From NCBI GenBank assembly GCA_034168985.1, contig JAXFJE010000020.1, forward strand, positions 1 to 51,988: DNA of 51,988 bases. The letters are read 5' to 3'. Made by a program: the position numbers and the translations under genes. Shown piece after piece: positions 8,256 through 16,605 of this stretch (positions are counted from its first letter, which is position 1; every line of letters starts with the position of its first letter). This stretch comes from JALEVB01 sp022768265 (lineage in GTDB: Bacteria; Bacillota_I; Bacilli_A; Erysipelotrichales; Erysipelotrichaceae). Below the pieces are notes generated by a model that saw only the letters and a list, made by a program, of their open reading frames with translations, made no database searches and had not been told where the DNA came from.

Positions 8256-10141
8256 GCATGTTTAAATTAGCGCTGCAAAACTTTAAAGCTAGTTTTAAAA
8301 GTTACTTATCCTTGATCATATCGCTTTCCTTTACGACGATGATCCTAGCTAATTTTATCAATCTACTTTCTTCAGGAACTTTTGCACAGCTAGGAGGATA
8401 TCAGACAAGAAATATTGAAGCAATATTACAAGTTATTTCTTTTGTCATTGCTTGTTTTATGTTGTTTTTTGTTTGGTATGCAACCAACGTTTTTTTGACC
8501 AAAAGAAAAAAAGAAATTGGTACTTATGTATTCATGGGATTATCTAATCAAAAAATAGCCAAACTTTATATGATTGAAATTTCTTTGATTGGCTTAGCAT
8601 CTTTGGGCATAGGTCTAGGTTTTGGCTTTTTGACTTCACAATTATTTGCGATGATCATTGCTCGTATGTCAGATATAGCTGTTGAAATTAAATTCAATTT
8701 CACCTTTGCTTCTTTTCTTTGGACTAGTGCGATCTTTAGCGTTATTTACATGCTTTTTGTAATCAAAGGTTATGTTAATATCATTAGAAGTAGTGTTTTG
8801 GATATGGTTAGTGCTAATAAGCAAAATGAATTGGTCATTCAAAATAATTATTTCTTAGTGGTCAAAGCTATTTTAGGTATATTTTTATTAGGTAGTGGTT
8901 TGATTTTGGCTATAAAGGCCTCAGGAATGAAAACTATGGAAAATATCTTTATAGCTACGGTTTTGGTTATTGTGGGCATTTATTTATTATTTGGTGGTTT
9001 AGTGCCTTTTATCTTACAAACATTAGCCAAACATAAACCTTTCCTTTATCGTAAAGAGCGTATCTTATGGATCAATAATATGATCTTTAGGGTGAAGAAG
9101 AATTATCGTACCTATGCTATGGTTTGCGTATTGATGCTATGTTCTTTAACGGCATTAGCTTTTGGTTTCGCTATGAAGCAAAGAAGTGATAATATCAATC
9201 ATTTTGAGAATACATACACTTATCAGATAATGGCAGACCAGGATGATTTACAGGATGAATTTACTACTTTGATTCAAAAACAAAATGAGATCGATTATTT
9301 TTCTAAAGTGGAAATGTTGTTGCTTAACGATGAATATACTGATAATAAATATAAGGATGAACCATATACTGTATTGTCATATACCCAAATAAAACAGTTG
9401 GCAGAAGATGTAGGGTTGGAGTTTAACTTGGATAATCCTGAAGATGATGAATATATAAAGCTGAATCAATTGTATCTAATGTCTTTTGCGGATATTGATG
9501 AGTATCGATATATCACGATCGATCAAAAAAAATATAGCTCCATTGCTACTTCAACTACTCCTTATTTAGGATATTATCAAGAAGTTGCTAATTATATGAT
9601 CGTTAATGATAAGGTTTTTCAAGAATTGCAGGCTTTAGGACAAAGCGTATATTTATATAATTATCGTTTAAGTGATCCCTATAATTATGCAGCTTCTCTA
9701 GATGATATCAATAGCCATCCTCATTGTTTGGGATTGGTCAAGATTGATCCGGCAAGAAATGAGAATGCCTGGATCAACACCTTATTTAGTGTTTCCTTCT
9801 TTGTTTTTCTAGTCTTTGTATTTGCTAGTGGTTGTATCTTATTTATGAAGATCTATAATGATGCCGTTAGTGAAAAAGAACGTTATATTATCTTGCAGAA
9901 GATCGGGATAGATGGAAGGATCATTAAAAAGGCTATTGCAAGTGAGTTAAAGATTACCTTTTTATTACCCTTAATTGTTATGAGCATTGCTTCATTTTTC
10001 GCAGTTCAAGCTATCGCTAATGCGATGAGAAGTCAAACATTATGGTTTATTAATATATTAAGTTTAGTGATAATTTATCTTTTCTTCATTGTTTGCTATT
10101 TCTTGGTTAAGAAAATGTATCAAAGCAATGTTAAGCTATAG
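8252..10141 (+). CDS. FtsX-like ABC permease (BceB-like)
   Basis: 629 residues. The layout fits BceB permeases with ten helices: one N-terminal helix (about 15-40), helices at about 55-80, 108-135, 148-170, 200-222, 228-255 and 285-305, a large extracellular domain (about 310-505) and three C-terminal helices (about 512-537, 565-590, 598-620). The big outside domain between TM7 and TM8 is the known peptide-binding and signalling region of this family. The start overlaps the ATPase stop by 4 nt. A hairpin terminator follows directly. Confidence 0.92.
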   Translation: MSMFKLALQNFKASFKSYLSLIISLSFTTMILANFINLLSSGTFAQLGGYQTRNIEAILQVISFVIACFMLFFVWYATNVFLTKRKKEIGTYVFMGLSNQKIAKLYMIEISLIGLASLGIGLGFGFLTSQLFAMIIARMSDIAVEIKFNFTFASFLWTSAIFSVIYMLFVIKGYVNIIRSSVLDMVSANKQNELVIQNNYFLVVKAILGIFLLGSGLILAIKASGMKTMENIFIATVLVIVGIYLLFGGLVPFILQTLAKHKPFLYRKERILWINNMIFRVKKNYRTYAMVCVLMLCSLTALAFGFAMKQRSDNINHFENTYTYQIMADQDDLQDEFTTLIQKQNEIDYFSKVEMLLLNDEYTDNKYKDEPYTVLSYTQIKQLAEDVGLEFNLDNPEDDEYIKLNQLYLMSFADIDEYRYITIDQKKYSSIATSTTPYLGYYQEVANYMIVNDKVFQELQALGQSVYLYNYRLSDPYNYAASLDDINSHPHCLGLVKIDPARNENAWINTLFSVSFFVFLVFVFASGCILFMKIYNDAVSEKERYIILQKIGIDGRIIKKAIASELKITFLLPLIVMSIASFFAVQAIANAMRSQTLWFINILSLVIIYLFFIVCYFLVKKMYQSNVKL

Positions 10142-10148
10142 CTTTATT

Positions 10149-10182
10149 AACACAGCATGCATTTATATGCAGCTGTGTTTTT
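10149..10182 (+). terminator. Terminator of the Bce-like operon
   Basis: Stem AACACAGC (10149-10156) with TGCAT, paired with ATGCA and GCTGTGTT (10072-style arm at 10067-10079 is 10167-10179); one bulged A at 10157, TTAT loop, T-tail. Confidence 0.8.
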
Positions 10183-10198
10183 GCTTTGATATGTAATA

Positions 10199-10227
10199 TT
10201 GCATAGAATTATTGCCAAAGGTATAAT
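10199..10227 (+). promoter_or_regulatory. Promoter of the ABC exporter gene
   Basis: TTGCAT (10199-10204), 17-bp spacer, TATAAT (10222-10227). The following AAAAAGGA lies 13 nt before the ATG at 10252, rather far. Confidence 0.6.
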
Positions 10228-10251
10228 GGTAAAAAGGATAAGATATATATT

Positions 10252-11898
10252 ATGAAAAAGCGTGCTGCTAAAAGCTTAGCCATCTTGCTAGGTGTCATTG
10301 CCGCAATCATGTGGGTAATGTTTTCAAAGATCATGGAAAATGTGGTAAATATCATTTTAAATGATGAGTTTAGATCGTTTATCATGGTGGTAGCCTTTTT
10401 TGTGGCTTATATCTTGATCACGCGCATGCTTTTTTATTTAGCTAAATATTTTAAAATTATTTATATTAATAAAGCGATAGAAGAGTTAAAAGCAGCATAT
10501 TTAGAAAAAATGTATGCTAAAAATAGGATAAATGGTAGCGCAGATATCCTAGCAACTTTAACTAATGATATGCAGATCATCAAGCAGTATTTTTATGATA
10601 ATGGGGTCAAGATCATTTGTGATGTGGTTACATTTATCTTGTCTTCTTATTTGATGTTAAAGATCAGCGTGACGATCACTTTGATATTATATCTCTTGAT
10701 CATCTTGATGATCATTTTGCCATTTGTTTTTAAACAGCAAATAGAAATGGTGCAAAATGAACTAAGTCAGCGTAATAAAGCGTATGTGAACATCGTTAAA
10801 GATCAATTTACAGGTTTTAATGTTTTAAAGGATCATGGGGTAATTGAGCATTTTAAACCCCAACAAAGCATAGCCAATAAACAAGTGACGATGGCATATA
10901 TCCATTTTGAGAAAATTAACACGCTATTTGAAGAATTAAGTCATTTTGTCATTACGATCATCGGTAGTGTTGGCTTTTTATTAGGATCATATTATGTTTT
11001 GTTAGGAAAAGTTAATTATGGGCAGATGATAGCTTTGGTACAATTGACTAATACGCTAACATCACCAGTAAGTAGCTTGATGAGCAATGTTGCTGGTTAT
11101 TTAAGTGCTAAAAAATTATATACAACTATTAAACAAACTGTCGATGAACAAACCCATGAATCCATAAATGAACCATTAGAATTAGCAGATATCACTAGTT
11201 TGCAGTTAGTTGATGTTAGCTTTAGCTTGGAAGATAAAGTGATCTTAGATCATGTTGATCTAACTTTTGAAAAAGGTAAGAAATATTTGATCTTAGGGGA
11301 AACTGGTAGTGGAAAAAGTACGATCTTAAAATTGGTGATGAATTATCAACAAAATTATCAGGGAAAGATCTTGCTTAATGATGTGGATGTACGAAATGTG
11401 GAGATTTCGCAACTCGCAAGATATATCAATTACGTATCCCAAGATAAGTATTTATTTTTGACGAGCATAAAAGATAATATCAGCTTATATCGCGATAGTG
11501 ATAATAATGTGGAAGATCTTATAGAAATGACCCATCTAGATAAATTGATCCAAAGTAATAAAGCAGGCTTGGACATGCTTATCAGAGAGAATCAAGATAA
11601 TATTTCTGGTGGTGAAAAAGAACGGATTTGTTTGTGTCGAGCGCTGTATGTACCAAAGGATATCTTTTTAGCCGATGAGATAACCTCAGCCTTAGATGCT
11701 AAAACCGCAGGATATATCGATGATATCATCCTTAATCTGGATGCTAAGATCGTAATCAACGTATCACACAAGATTGCAGATGCATCATTGCAAAGATATG
11801 ATGAGATCATCTTGATGCAAAAAGGTAAAGTGGCCTTTAAGGGTAGTTATGAAAACTATGTAAAATATCTAAATATCTCTACAAATGATAATCAATAA
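10252..11898 (+). CDS. ABC exporter, fused membrane and ATPase domains
   Basis: 548 residues. N-terminal transmembrane region (about 1-285, with helices near 8-28, 40-62, 125-165 and 225-265) and C-terminal ATPase: Walker A LGETGSGKST, signature ISGGEKERICLCRALY, Walker B IFLADEITSALD, H-loop NVSHK. This is a type I half-transporter that would dimerise. Substrate unknown; lipid, drug or peptide export are all possible. It has its own promoter and stands just before an XRE-SdpI fusion regulator, which could control it. Its membrane part is somewhat shorter than usual for exporters of this type. Confidence 0.88.
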   Translation: MKKRAAKSLAILLGVIAAIMWVMFSKIMENVVNIILNDEFRSFIMVVAFFVAYILITRMLFYLAKYFKIIYINKAIEELKAAYLEKMYAKNRINGSADILATLTNDMQIIKQYFYDNGVKIICDVVTFILSSYLMLKISVTITLILYLLIILMIILPFVFKQQIEMVQNELSQRNKAYVNIVKDQFTGFNVLKDHGVIEHFKPQQSIANKQVTMAYIHFEKINTLFEELSHFVITIIGSVGFLLGSYYVLLGKVNYGQMIALVQLTNTLTSPVSSLMSNVAGYLSAKKLYTTIKQTVDEQTHESINEPLELADITSLQLVDVSFSLEDKVILDHVDLTFEKGKKYLILGETGSGKSTILKLVMNYQQNYQGKILLNDVDVRNVEISQLARYINYVSQDKYLFLTSIKDNISLYRDSDNNVEDLIEMTHLDKLIQSNKAGLDMLIRENQDNISGGEKERICLCRALYVPKDIFLADEITSALDAKTAGYIDDIILNLDAKIVINVSHKIADASLQRYDEIILMQKGKVAFKGSYENYVKYLNISTNDNQ

Positions 11899-11950
11899 AA
11901 GCCAAAGCTGGATGTTAAGATACGTTGCTAGGTAAAGAAGGCTTTTTTTC
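11895..11950 (+). terminator. Weak possible terminator
   Basis: AAAAGCC at the gene end can pair with GGCTTTT before a T-run near 11941-11949, but the loop is long (over 30 nt). Low confidence. Confidence 0.3.
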
Positions 11951-11988
11951 GTAAGATGTTGACAGAAAATAAAAGGAGCATATTGAAT

Positions 11989-12864
11989 ATGTTGAATGAA
12001 AACATCAAAAAAATAAGAAAAGCCAAAGGTCTTTCACAAGAAGAACTGGCTGTCAAGCTAAATGTCGTCAGACAAACCGTTTCTAAATGGGAAAATGGTT
12101 TATCTATTCCTGATGCCGATCTTTTGATCAAACTAGCAAATGTCTTAGATGTTAAGGTAAGTGCCTTGCTAGATATTACTGAAGAAGATGATCGCTCAAA
12201 GCTTGCTCAAGAATTAGCACGGGTAAATGACATCTTGGCTCATAAACAACAAGAAGCAAAACTGTTGCAGGAAGCAAATAATAAAAGAAACAGCATGATC
12301 TTTTTGAACTTTGTAGCCTTGATCTTAGCTTTGATCATCAAAGATGAAATAATGGCAATTTTATTGATATCAGCGGCTATCTTAAGTGCAATTTATATTT
12401 TATATCGTAACCTAGCTTTATTAACTGCTCTTACCACAGATGATCTGCGTTTAGGTGTTTTACGTTTGACCACGTTATTTAATGTAGCCATTTTGATCGG
12501 GTGTATCATCATTTCTCTATTATTGAGCAGCAATACTTGGGTTATCAAGGAAAATGAAGGAAAGATCATCTCGCTGATGATCGTGGTGATGATCATGGTC
12601 TTTACCGGTAGCATAGCAGATAAATTGCCATTTAATCGACATACTGGACTACGTTTGCCTTGGACCGTGCGGGATGAGCAAACATGGCGGCTCGCCCATA
12701 AGATATTGAGTTATATTTCTTTGCCGATAGCTATCTTATATATCGCGGCAGCTTTTAGCTTTAAAGATTTTGAATTTGTTTCTTTGATAGCAATCGGGAC
12801 ATGGATCATTATTCCTGCTCTACTTTCATTGGTTTATTTTTACAAAAAATATAACAGTTATTGA
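11989..12864 (+). CDS. XRE regulator fused to SdpI-like membrane domain
   Basis: 291 residues from the ATG at 11989, chosen because AAAGGAG (11972-11978) lies 10 nt before it; an upstream ATG at 11956 has no such site. Residues 1-60 are a Cro/XRE helix-turn-helix (KKIRKAKGLSQEELAVKLN, then RQTVSKWENG). After a charged linker come hydrophobic segments, and the C-terminal third carries NRHTGLRLPWTVRDEQTWR, the hallmark of the SdpI/YhfL immunity family (G-x-R-x-x-W-T, then W), followed by more helices. In B. subtilis SdpI binds its toxin and captures the separate repressor SdpR at the membrane; here sensor and DNA-binding parts are one chain. The neighbouring exporter is the likely target (inference). 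Confidence 0.85.
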   Translation: MLNENIKKIRKAKGLSQEELAVKLNVVRQTVSKWENGLSIPDADLLIKLANVLDVKVSALLDITEEDDRSKLAQELARVNDILAHKQQEAKLLQEANNKRNSMIFLNFVALILALIIKDEIMAILLISAAILSAIYILYRNLALLTALTTDDLRLGVLRLTTLFNVAILIGCIIISLLLSSNTWVIKENEGKIISLMIVVMIMVFTGSIADKLPFNRHTGLRLPWTVRDEQTWRLAHKILSYISLPIAILYIAAAFSFKDFEFVSLIAIGTWIIIPALLSLVYFYKKYNSY

Positions 12865-12869
12865 TTTGC

Positions 12870-12900
12870 TTGACCTGTACGTTACGTATAGGCTTAAACT
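12870..12900 (+). promoter_or_regulatory. MerR-type promoter with 19-bp spacer and operator dyad
   Basis: TTGACC (12870-12875), 19-bp spacer, TAAACT (12895-12900). The spacer contains a near-perfect dyad, ACCTGTACG-TTA-CGTATAGGC. Long spacers with a central dyad are the signature of MerR-controlled promoters, so the downstream MerR gene is probably self-regulated. Confidence 0.75.
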
Positions 12901-12921
12901 TTAAGCAGGAGGACATTGAAG

Positions 12922-13821
12922 ATGAAAATAAATGATCTAAGCAAGCAAATTGATCTTAGCAAACGAGCAATCAAATATTATGAAGAAGCTGGACTATTAA
13001 CAGTTAAGCGGGATGAAAATGGTTATCGCGATTATTCCCCAGCCAATATCAAGACCCTAAAAGAAATCAGCGTTTATCGCAAATTAGGTTTATCGATCAA
13101 AGAGATCAAAGCCATTTTAAAAAATCATGATGATAAGATCTTATTAGTGGCCTTACAAAAGATGGAAATGGAATTAACAAGCAAAGAAAATGATGTTCAA
13201 GCCTTACGTACTTTTATCCAAGATCATGATATCGATAAAGTTTACGCGCAATTGGATTATCAAAATATTGCCCAAGCTATCCAAGAAGCTATTCCGGGAT
13301 TTGTAGGCTACTATTTCATCAATCATTTTTTGCCATATCTACAAATTAAGATCGAAACCCAAGAACAACAACAGGCTTATGATAATATCATTGCCTATTG
13401 GGATGAAACAAATATCCACATACCTTTATTGATGAGGGCGATGGGTTATTTGTTGTATAAGTTGATGCCTAAACCATCTTTAGATAAGATGATCCAAAAG
13501 ATGGACCAAAATATTATCTATTACACCCAAATGACCCCAGAAAAATATGCTGAATTAAAAAAGCAAGTATTAAAAGGCGTCAAGATCAAAAATAATCCTT
13601 TATATAAATATGGTATAGCCGGCTTTACTCAGCGTCGCTTCATGAAAGAATTACAAAACAAAGGATATAATGATATCTTTATTCCAAATATGATCAAGCT
13701 ATCCCCTAAATATAAGGAATATCATGAGGCATTGGATAAGGTTAATGATCAGATATGTGCTGATCTAGGTCTATATTATGACAGCAATTATCAATTAGTG
13801 CTGAAAAAAAAGCATAATTAA
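12922..13821 (+). CDS. MerR-family transcriptional regulator
   Basis: 299 residues from the ATG at 12922 (AGGAGG ends 9 nt upstream; a TTG at 12916 is too close to that site). N-terminal MerR winged helix KINDLSKQIDLSKRAIKYYE...GYRDYSPANIKTLKEI, then the dimerisation helix (about 75-110). The C-terminal ~190 residues have no cysteine or other metal motif that I recognise; they contain many Tyr/Gln and could bind an organic ligand, as in multidrug-sensing MerR proteins. It sits between two XRE regulators and after an ABC exporter. Confidence 0.9.
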   Translation: MKINDLSKQIDLSKRAIKYYEEAGLLTVKRDENGYRDYSPANIKTLKEISVYRKLGLSIKEIKAILKNHDDKILLVALQKMEMELTSKENDVQALRTFIQDHDIDKVYAQLDYQNIAQAIQEAIPGFVGYYFINHFLPYLQIKIETQEQQQAYDNIIAYWDETNIHIPLLMRAMGYLLYKLMPKPSLDKMIQKMDQNIIYYTQMTPEKYAELKKQVLKGVKIKNNPLYKYGIAGFTQRRFMKELQNKGYNDIFIPNMIKLSPKYKEYHEALDKVNDQICADLGLYYDSNYQLVLKKKHN

Positions 13822-13908
13822 ATAACAAGTGCGCAATGTTAAAAAACAGTGCTTACGATCATAAGGCTTGTTTTATACAATGATGGTGATAACAAGGAGG
13901 TTATACCA

Positions 13909-14418
13909 ATGTTAAGTGATCATATCAAAAAGTTACGCAACGCAAAGGGGCTTTCACAAACCGAAGTAGCCATCAAATTAAATGTCGTCCGTCAAACTGT
14001 TTCTAAATGGGAAAATGGTTTGTCTGTACCAGACTCGCAGATGTTATTAGCGCTTGCTGATATCTTTGAAGTTTCGGTAAGTGATTTGCTTGGCGAAATA
14101 GATGAAGAAAAAAATGATGATATCAAAGTAATTGCAGAAAAATTAGAGATCATTAATTTACAATTAGCCAAGAAGCAGTTAAGAAGCAAAAAAATATTTC
14201 AAATGATCATGATAATTATGCTTGTTGGCATCATAGGGATCTTAATGGTCTTTTATTTATTAAACGGAAGTTATTTGCGTATCGATCATCAGAATTTAGA
14301 ATCAGCTATTGCAGTGAGTTTTATACATGGTTTTGAATGGATCTTTGTTCGTGTTGCTCCTATCGTGATAGTTGTGATCTTGGGCTTTCTATATTTGGTG
14401 AATAAAACTTATCATTAA
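13909..14418 (+). CDS. Membrane-anchored XRE regulator
   Basis: 169 residues from the ATG at 13909, which has AAGGAGG 8 nt upstream; in-frame codons from 13849 lack such a site. Residues 1-60 are an XRE helix-turn-helix nearly identical in its second half to the fusion regulator at 11989 (LNVVRQTVSKWENGLS in both). A coiled or charged linker follows, then two membrane helices (about 97-118 and 143-164). Unlike its paralogue it lacks the SdpI motif. The gene ends convergently and overlaps the stop of the MATE-kinase gene by 3-4 nt. Confidence 0.85.
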   Translation: MLSDHIKKLRNAKGLSQTEVAIKLNVVRQTVSKWENGLSVPDSQMLLALADIFEVSVSDLLGEIDEEKNDDIKVIAEKLEIINLQLAKKQLRSKKIFQMIMIIMLVGIIGILMVFYLLNGSYLRIDHQNLESAIAVSFIHGFEWIFVRVAPIVIVVILGFLYLVNKTYH

Positions 14419-16403
14419 GCATTACTGCTTTTTAAATAAGTTTCGATTATTTCTAGAATAGCTTCATTACCTACTGAACAATCAATGCATAGATCATAGC
14501 CATTGATATCTTTCCAGTCACTGCCGGTAATGTTTTGGTAATATTTAGCTCGTGATTCATCAGACTCTTTCATGATTTGATAAGCTTTTTCGGTAGTAAT
14601 AGCATATTTTTCTTGAAGATTTTTTACGCGTAATTCTTCTGGGGCGTATAGAAAGATACTGATGACATTATGATAATTTCGTAAGATAAAGTTTGCTGCT
14701 TGACCAACGATCACACAGGCACCATTATCCGCAATTTTTCTTATCGTCTCTTCTAGGACGATCATGCTTTGTTGACCTAAAGCAGTACTTAGATAGGCTT
14801 CATTTAAGGTGTCTGTTGGTTCGTCATAGTCACTAGATAGATATTCTTCAGAAAAACCACTTTCTTTTGAAGCAATCGTGCGTAGTTCTTTGTGATAAAT
14901 CGGGATAGCTAGTTTATCAGCTAAAAGCGTTCCGATATGTCTTCCACCTGTGCCATGCAAACGATCGATGGTAACGATAATTCCAGGTCGCGTTTCTTCA
15001 ATGCAACTATTAGTATCTGCAAGTGGTTGAGCATCCAAGGTCTTAAAAAAGCGTATCGTTAAGATAAGGATCACAAGTCCTGCAATTAAATCGGATGCTG
15101 GGGCAGCTAATAATACCCCATAAACCCCAAAGCCTGGATAATATCTTTCAATTAGATAACAAAACATGATCGTAAAAATTACAAAGCAAAACATATCTCT
15201 AATTACAGATGCGGCCATTGCTTCTTTAGGTTTTCCAATTGCTTGGAAGAAAATAGAAGATATCTTGATAAATACCGTAATGAAGCATAGACTTAGGAAG
15301 ATCCTAAAACTATTTGTCGCAAAGCTCATGTATAAGGCGTTTTGCTTTCCAAAAATACCGATGATGATTTGAGGATATAAGATAAAGATCAAGGTAGATA
15401 TGATGCCTACTGTTAAAGAAGATACCAAGATATATTTGTAACATTGGCGAACCCTGTCCATTTTTCTTGCGCCATAATTGTAACCTAAGATCGGTTGACC
15501 TCCTAAAGCAATACCGACAACGATATTACTTACGATCGTATATACTTTGGTTTGAATGCTGAAGACAGAAATAGGGATGTCACTTCCATATATCGACATA
15601 TTACCATATTTAAATAACATGACATTGCTAAGGATGCTCATGATGACCAAAGATATCTGGATGATGAAGGTGGAACTGCCTAGGGTTATCAAGTTTTTCA
15701 TCATAGGTAATTGTAGCCTAAAACTTTGTTTATGTAAGGAAAAGGTTTTAGGTTTTTTAAAATAGTTCAAACAAATGAAAAAAGACATTATTTGACCTAC
15801 TACAGTGGCAATAGCGGCTCCTTTTATCCCCCAATCAAGCAAAAATATACATACAGGATCTAAAAAGATATTAATGATCGCACCAGTTAACATGGCAATC
15901 ATGGCATATGTGGGACTACCATCTGCTCTTATCATGCTATTCATAACATTAAACATTAGATAAAAAGGGAAAAATAATGCTATGATCATGAAGTAGTCAC
16001 AAGCTAATTGCAATGTGGCATCTGATGCTCCAAAAAGTATCATCAAAGGTTCACATAATAATAAACATAAAATAGTAAAAACAATACTGATAATGAAGGT
16101 AGCGCTAAGACCATTACCAACACATTTATGAGCACTTTCGCTATCAGCTCTTCCTGCACAAATGCTTAAGTAAGATGCTGCACCATCACCGATACACCAA
16201 GCAAAAGCATTGGCGATACAAATGATAGGAAAAGATATACCTGTAGCAGCATTTCCTAAATATCCCAAGCTGCTATTACCAATAAAAATCTGGTCTACGA
16301 TGTTATATAAGGCACCAATTAATAGACCAGTTACACATGGAATAGAGAATTTTAGTAATAATTTACTAATTTTTTGTTCACTAAGTTCTTTTGCTATATT
16401 CAT
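14415..16403 (-). CDS. MATE efflux transporter fused to cytidylate-kinase-like domain
   Basis: 662 residues, against ~450 for a normal MATE pump. Residues 1-450 are a MATE transporter (ISKLLLKFSIPCVTGLLIGALYN start, QPILGYNYGARK in the second half). After a short linker, residues ~470-662 look like the cytidylate-kinase-like family: IVTIDRLHGTGGRHIGTLLADKL as a P-loop of the GxGGRxIG type, IVGQAANFIL, and a C-terminal DLCIDCSVGN strand. The P-loop has Arg where canonical kinases have Lys, as is common in that family. The fused domain should lie in the cytoplasm and may sense or modify a nucleotide linked to export (inference). GGAGGG lies 8 nt before the ATG. Expression is controlled by the upstream purine-type riboswitch. 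Confidence 0.88.
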   Translation of the reverse strand: MNIAKELSEQKISKLLLKFSIPCVTGLLIGALYNIVDQIFIGNSSLGYLGNAATGISFPIICIANAFAWCIGDGAASYLSICAGRADSESAHKCVGNGLSATFIISIVFTILCLLLCEPLMILFGASDATLQLACDYFMIIALFFPFYLMFNVMNSMIRADGSPTYAMIAMLTGAIINIFLDPVCIFLLDWGIKGAAIATVVGQIMSFFICLNYFKKPKTFSLHKQSFRLQLPMMKNLITLGSSTFIIQISLVIMSILSNVMLFKYGNMSIYGSDIPISVFSIQTKVYTIVSNIVVGIALGGQPILGYNYGARKMDRVRQCYKYILVSSLTVGIISTLIFILYPQIIIGIFGKQNALYMSFATNSFRIFLSLCFITVFIKISSIFFQAIGKPKEAMAASVIRDMFCFVIFTIMFCYLIERYYPGFGVYGVLLAAPASDLIAGLVILILTIRFFKTLDAQPLADTNSCIEETRPGIIVTIDRLHGTGGRHIGTLLADKLAIPIYHKELRTIASKESGFSEEYLSSDYDEPTDTLNEAYLSTALGQQSMIVLEETIRKIADNGACVIVGQAANFILRNYHNVISIFLYAPEELRVKNLQEKYAITTEKAYQIMKESDESRAKYYQNITGSDWKDINGYDLCIDCSVGNEAILEIIETYLKSSNA

Positions 16404-16421
16404 TTTAATATCCCTCCAAAT

Positions 16422-16464
16422 AAAAAAAGTTTTGCTATAGCAAGTAATTGTCTTATAGCAAAAC
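16422..16464 (-). terminator. Riboswitch expression-platform terminator
   Basis: Minus-strand stem GTTTTGCTATA (16464-16454) / TATAGCAAAAC (16439-16429) followed by seven T (16428-16422), upstream of the MATE start. The 5' arm is also the 3' part of the riboswitch aptamer (P3', J3/1, P1'), so the two folds exclude each other. Confidence 0.88.
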
Positions 16465-16514
16465 TATTTACGGTAGTTTGTAGAAACGTTCACCCAATTA
16501 TGAACTTATATAAG
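16452..16514 (-). promoter_or_regulatory. Purine-class riboswitch aptamer (guanine-type pyrimidine), ON switch
   Basis: Minus strand. P1 CTTATA (16514-16509) pairs TATAAG (16457-16452); P2 GTTCA (16505-16501) pairs TGAAC (16492-16488); J2/3 is GTTTCTAC (16487-16480); P3 AAACTA (16479-16474) pairs TAGTTT (16466-16461); L3 is CCGTAAA (16473-16467). J2/3 and L3 match the purine riboswitch consensus exactly. The ligand-specifying pyrimidine appears to be C (16458), as in guanine rather than adenine aptamers. J3/1 has an extra nucleotide (TGC) and L2 (TAATTGGG) differs from the usual GATATGG, so ligand choice may be altered. Ligand binding would hide the 5' arm of the terminator, turning the MATE gene on, the same logic as the adenine-controlled pbuE efflux gene. 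Confidence 0.85.
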
Positions 16515-16520
16515 AAAAAT

Positions 16521-16549
16521 ATTAATTAAGATAACATAAATCTTTACAA
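16521..16549 (-). promoter_or_regulatory. Promoter of the riboswitch/MATE transcript
   Basis: Minus strand TTGTAA (16549-16544), 17-bp spacer, ATTAAT (16526-16521). Expected start of transcription about 16515-16514 coincides with the first base of riboswitch stem P1, which supports both calls. Confidence 0.55.
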
Positions 16550-16605
16550 GACGCAATAGCTTTTAAGATAAGATGTGTTGATTAATGAACATGATAAGTA
16601 GAAGA

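Noticed and set aside
5737..10141. BceRSAB-like module as part of the CRISPR system
   Set aside because: It is divergent from cas9 with a separate promoter, and such modules are common stand-alone antibiotic-peptide systems.
10252..11898. Bacteriocin-processing ABC transporter
   Set aside because: No N-terminal C39 peptidase domain and no double-glycine precursor nearby.
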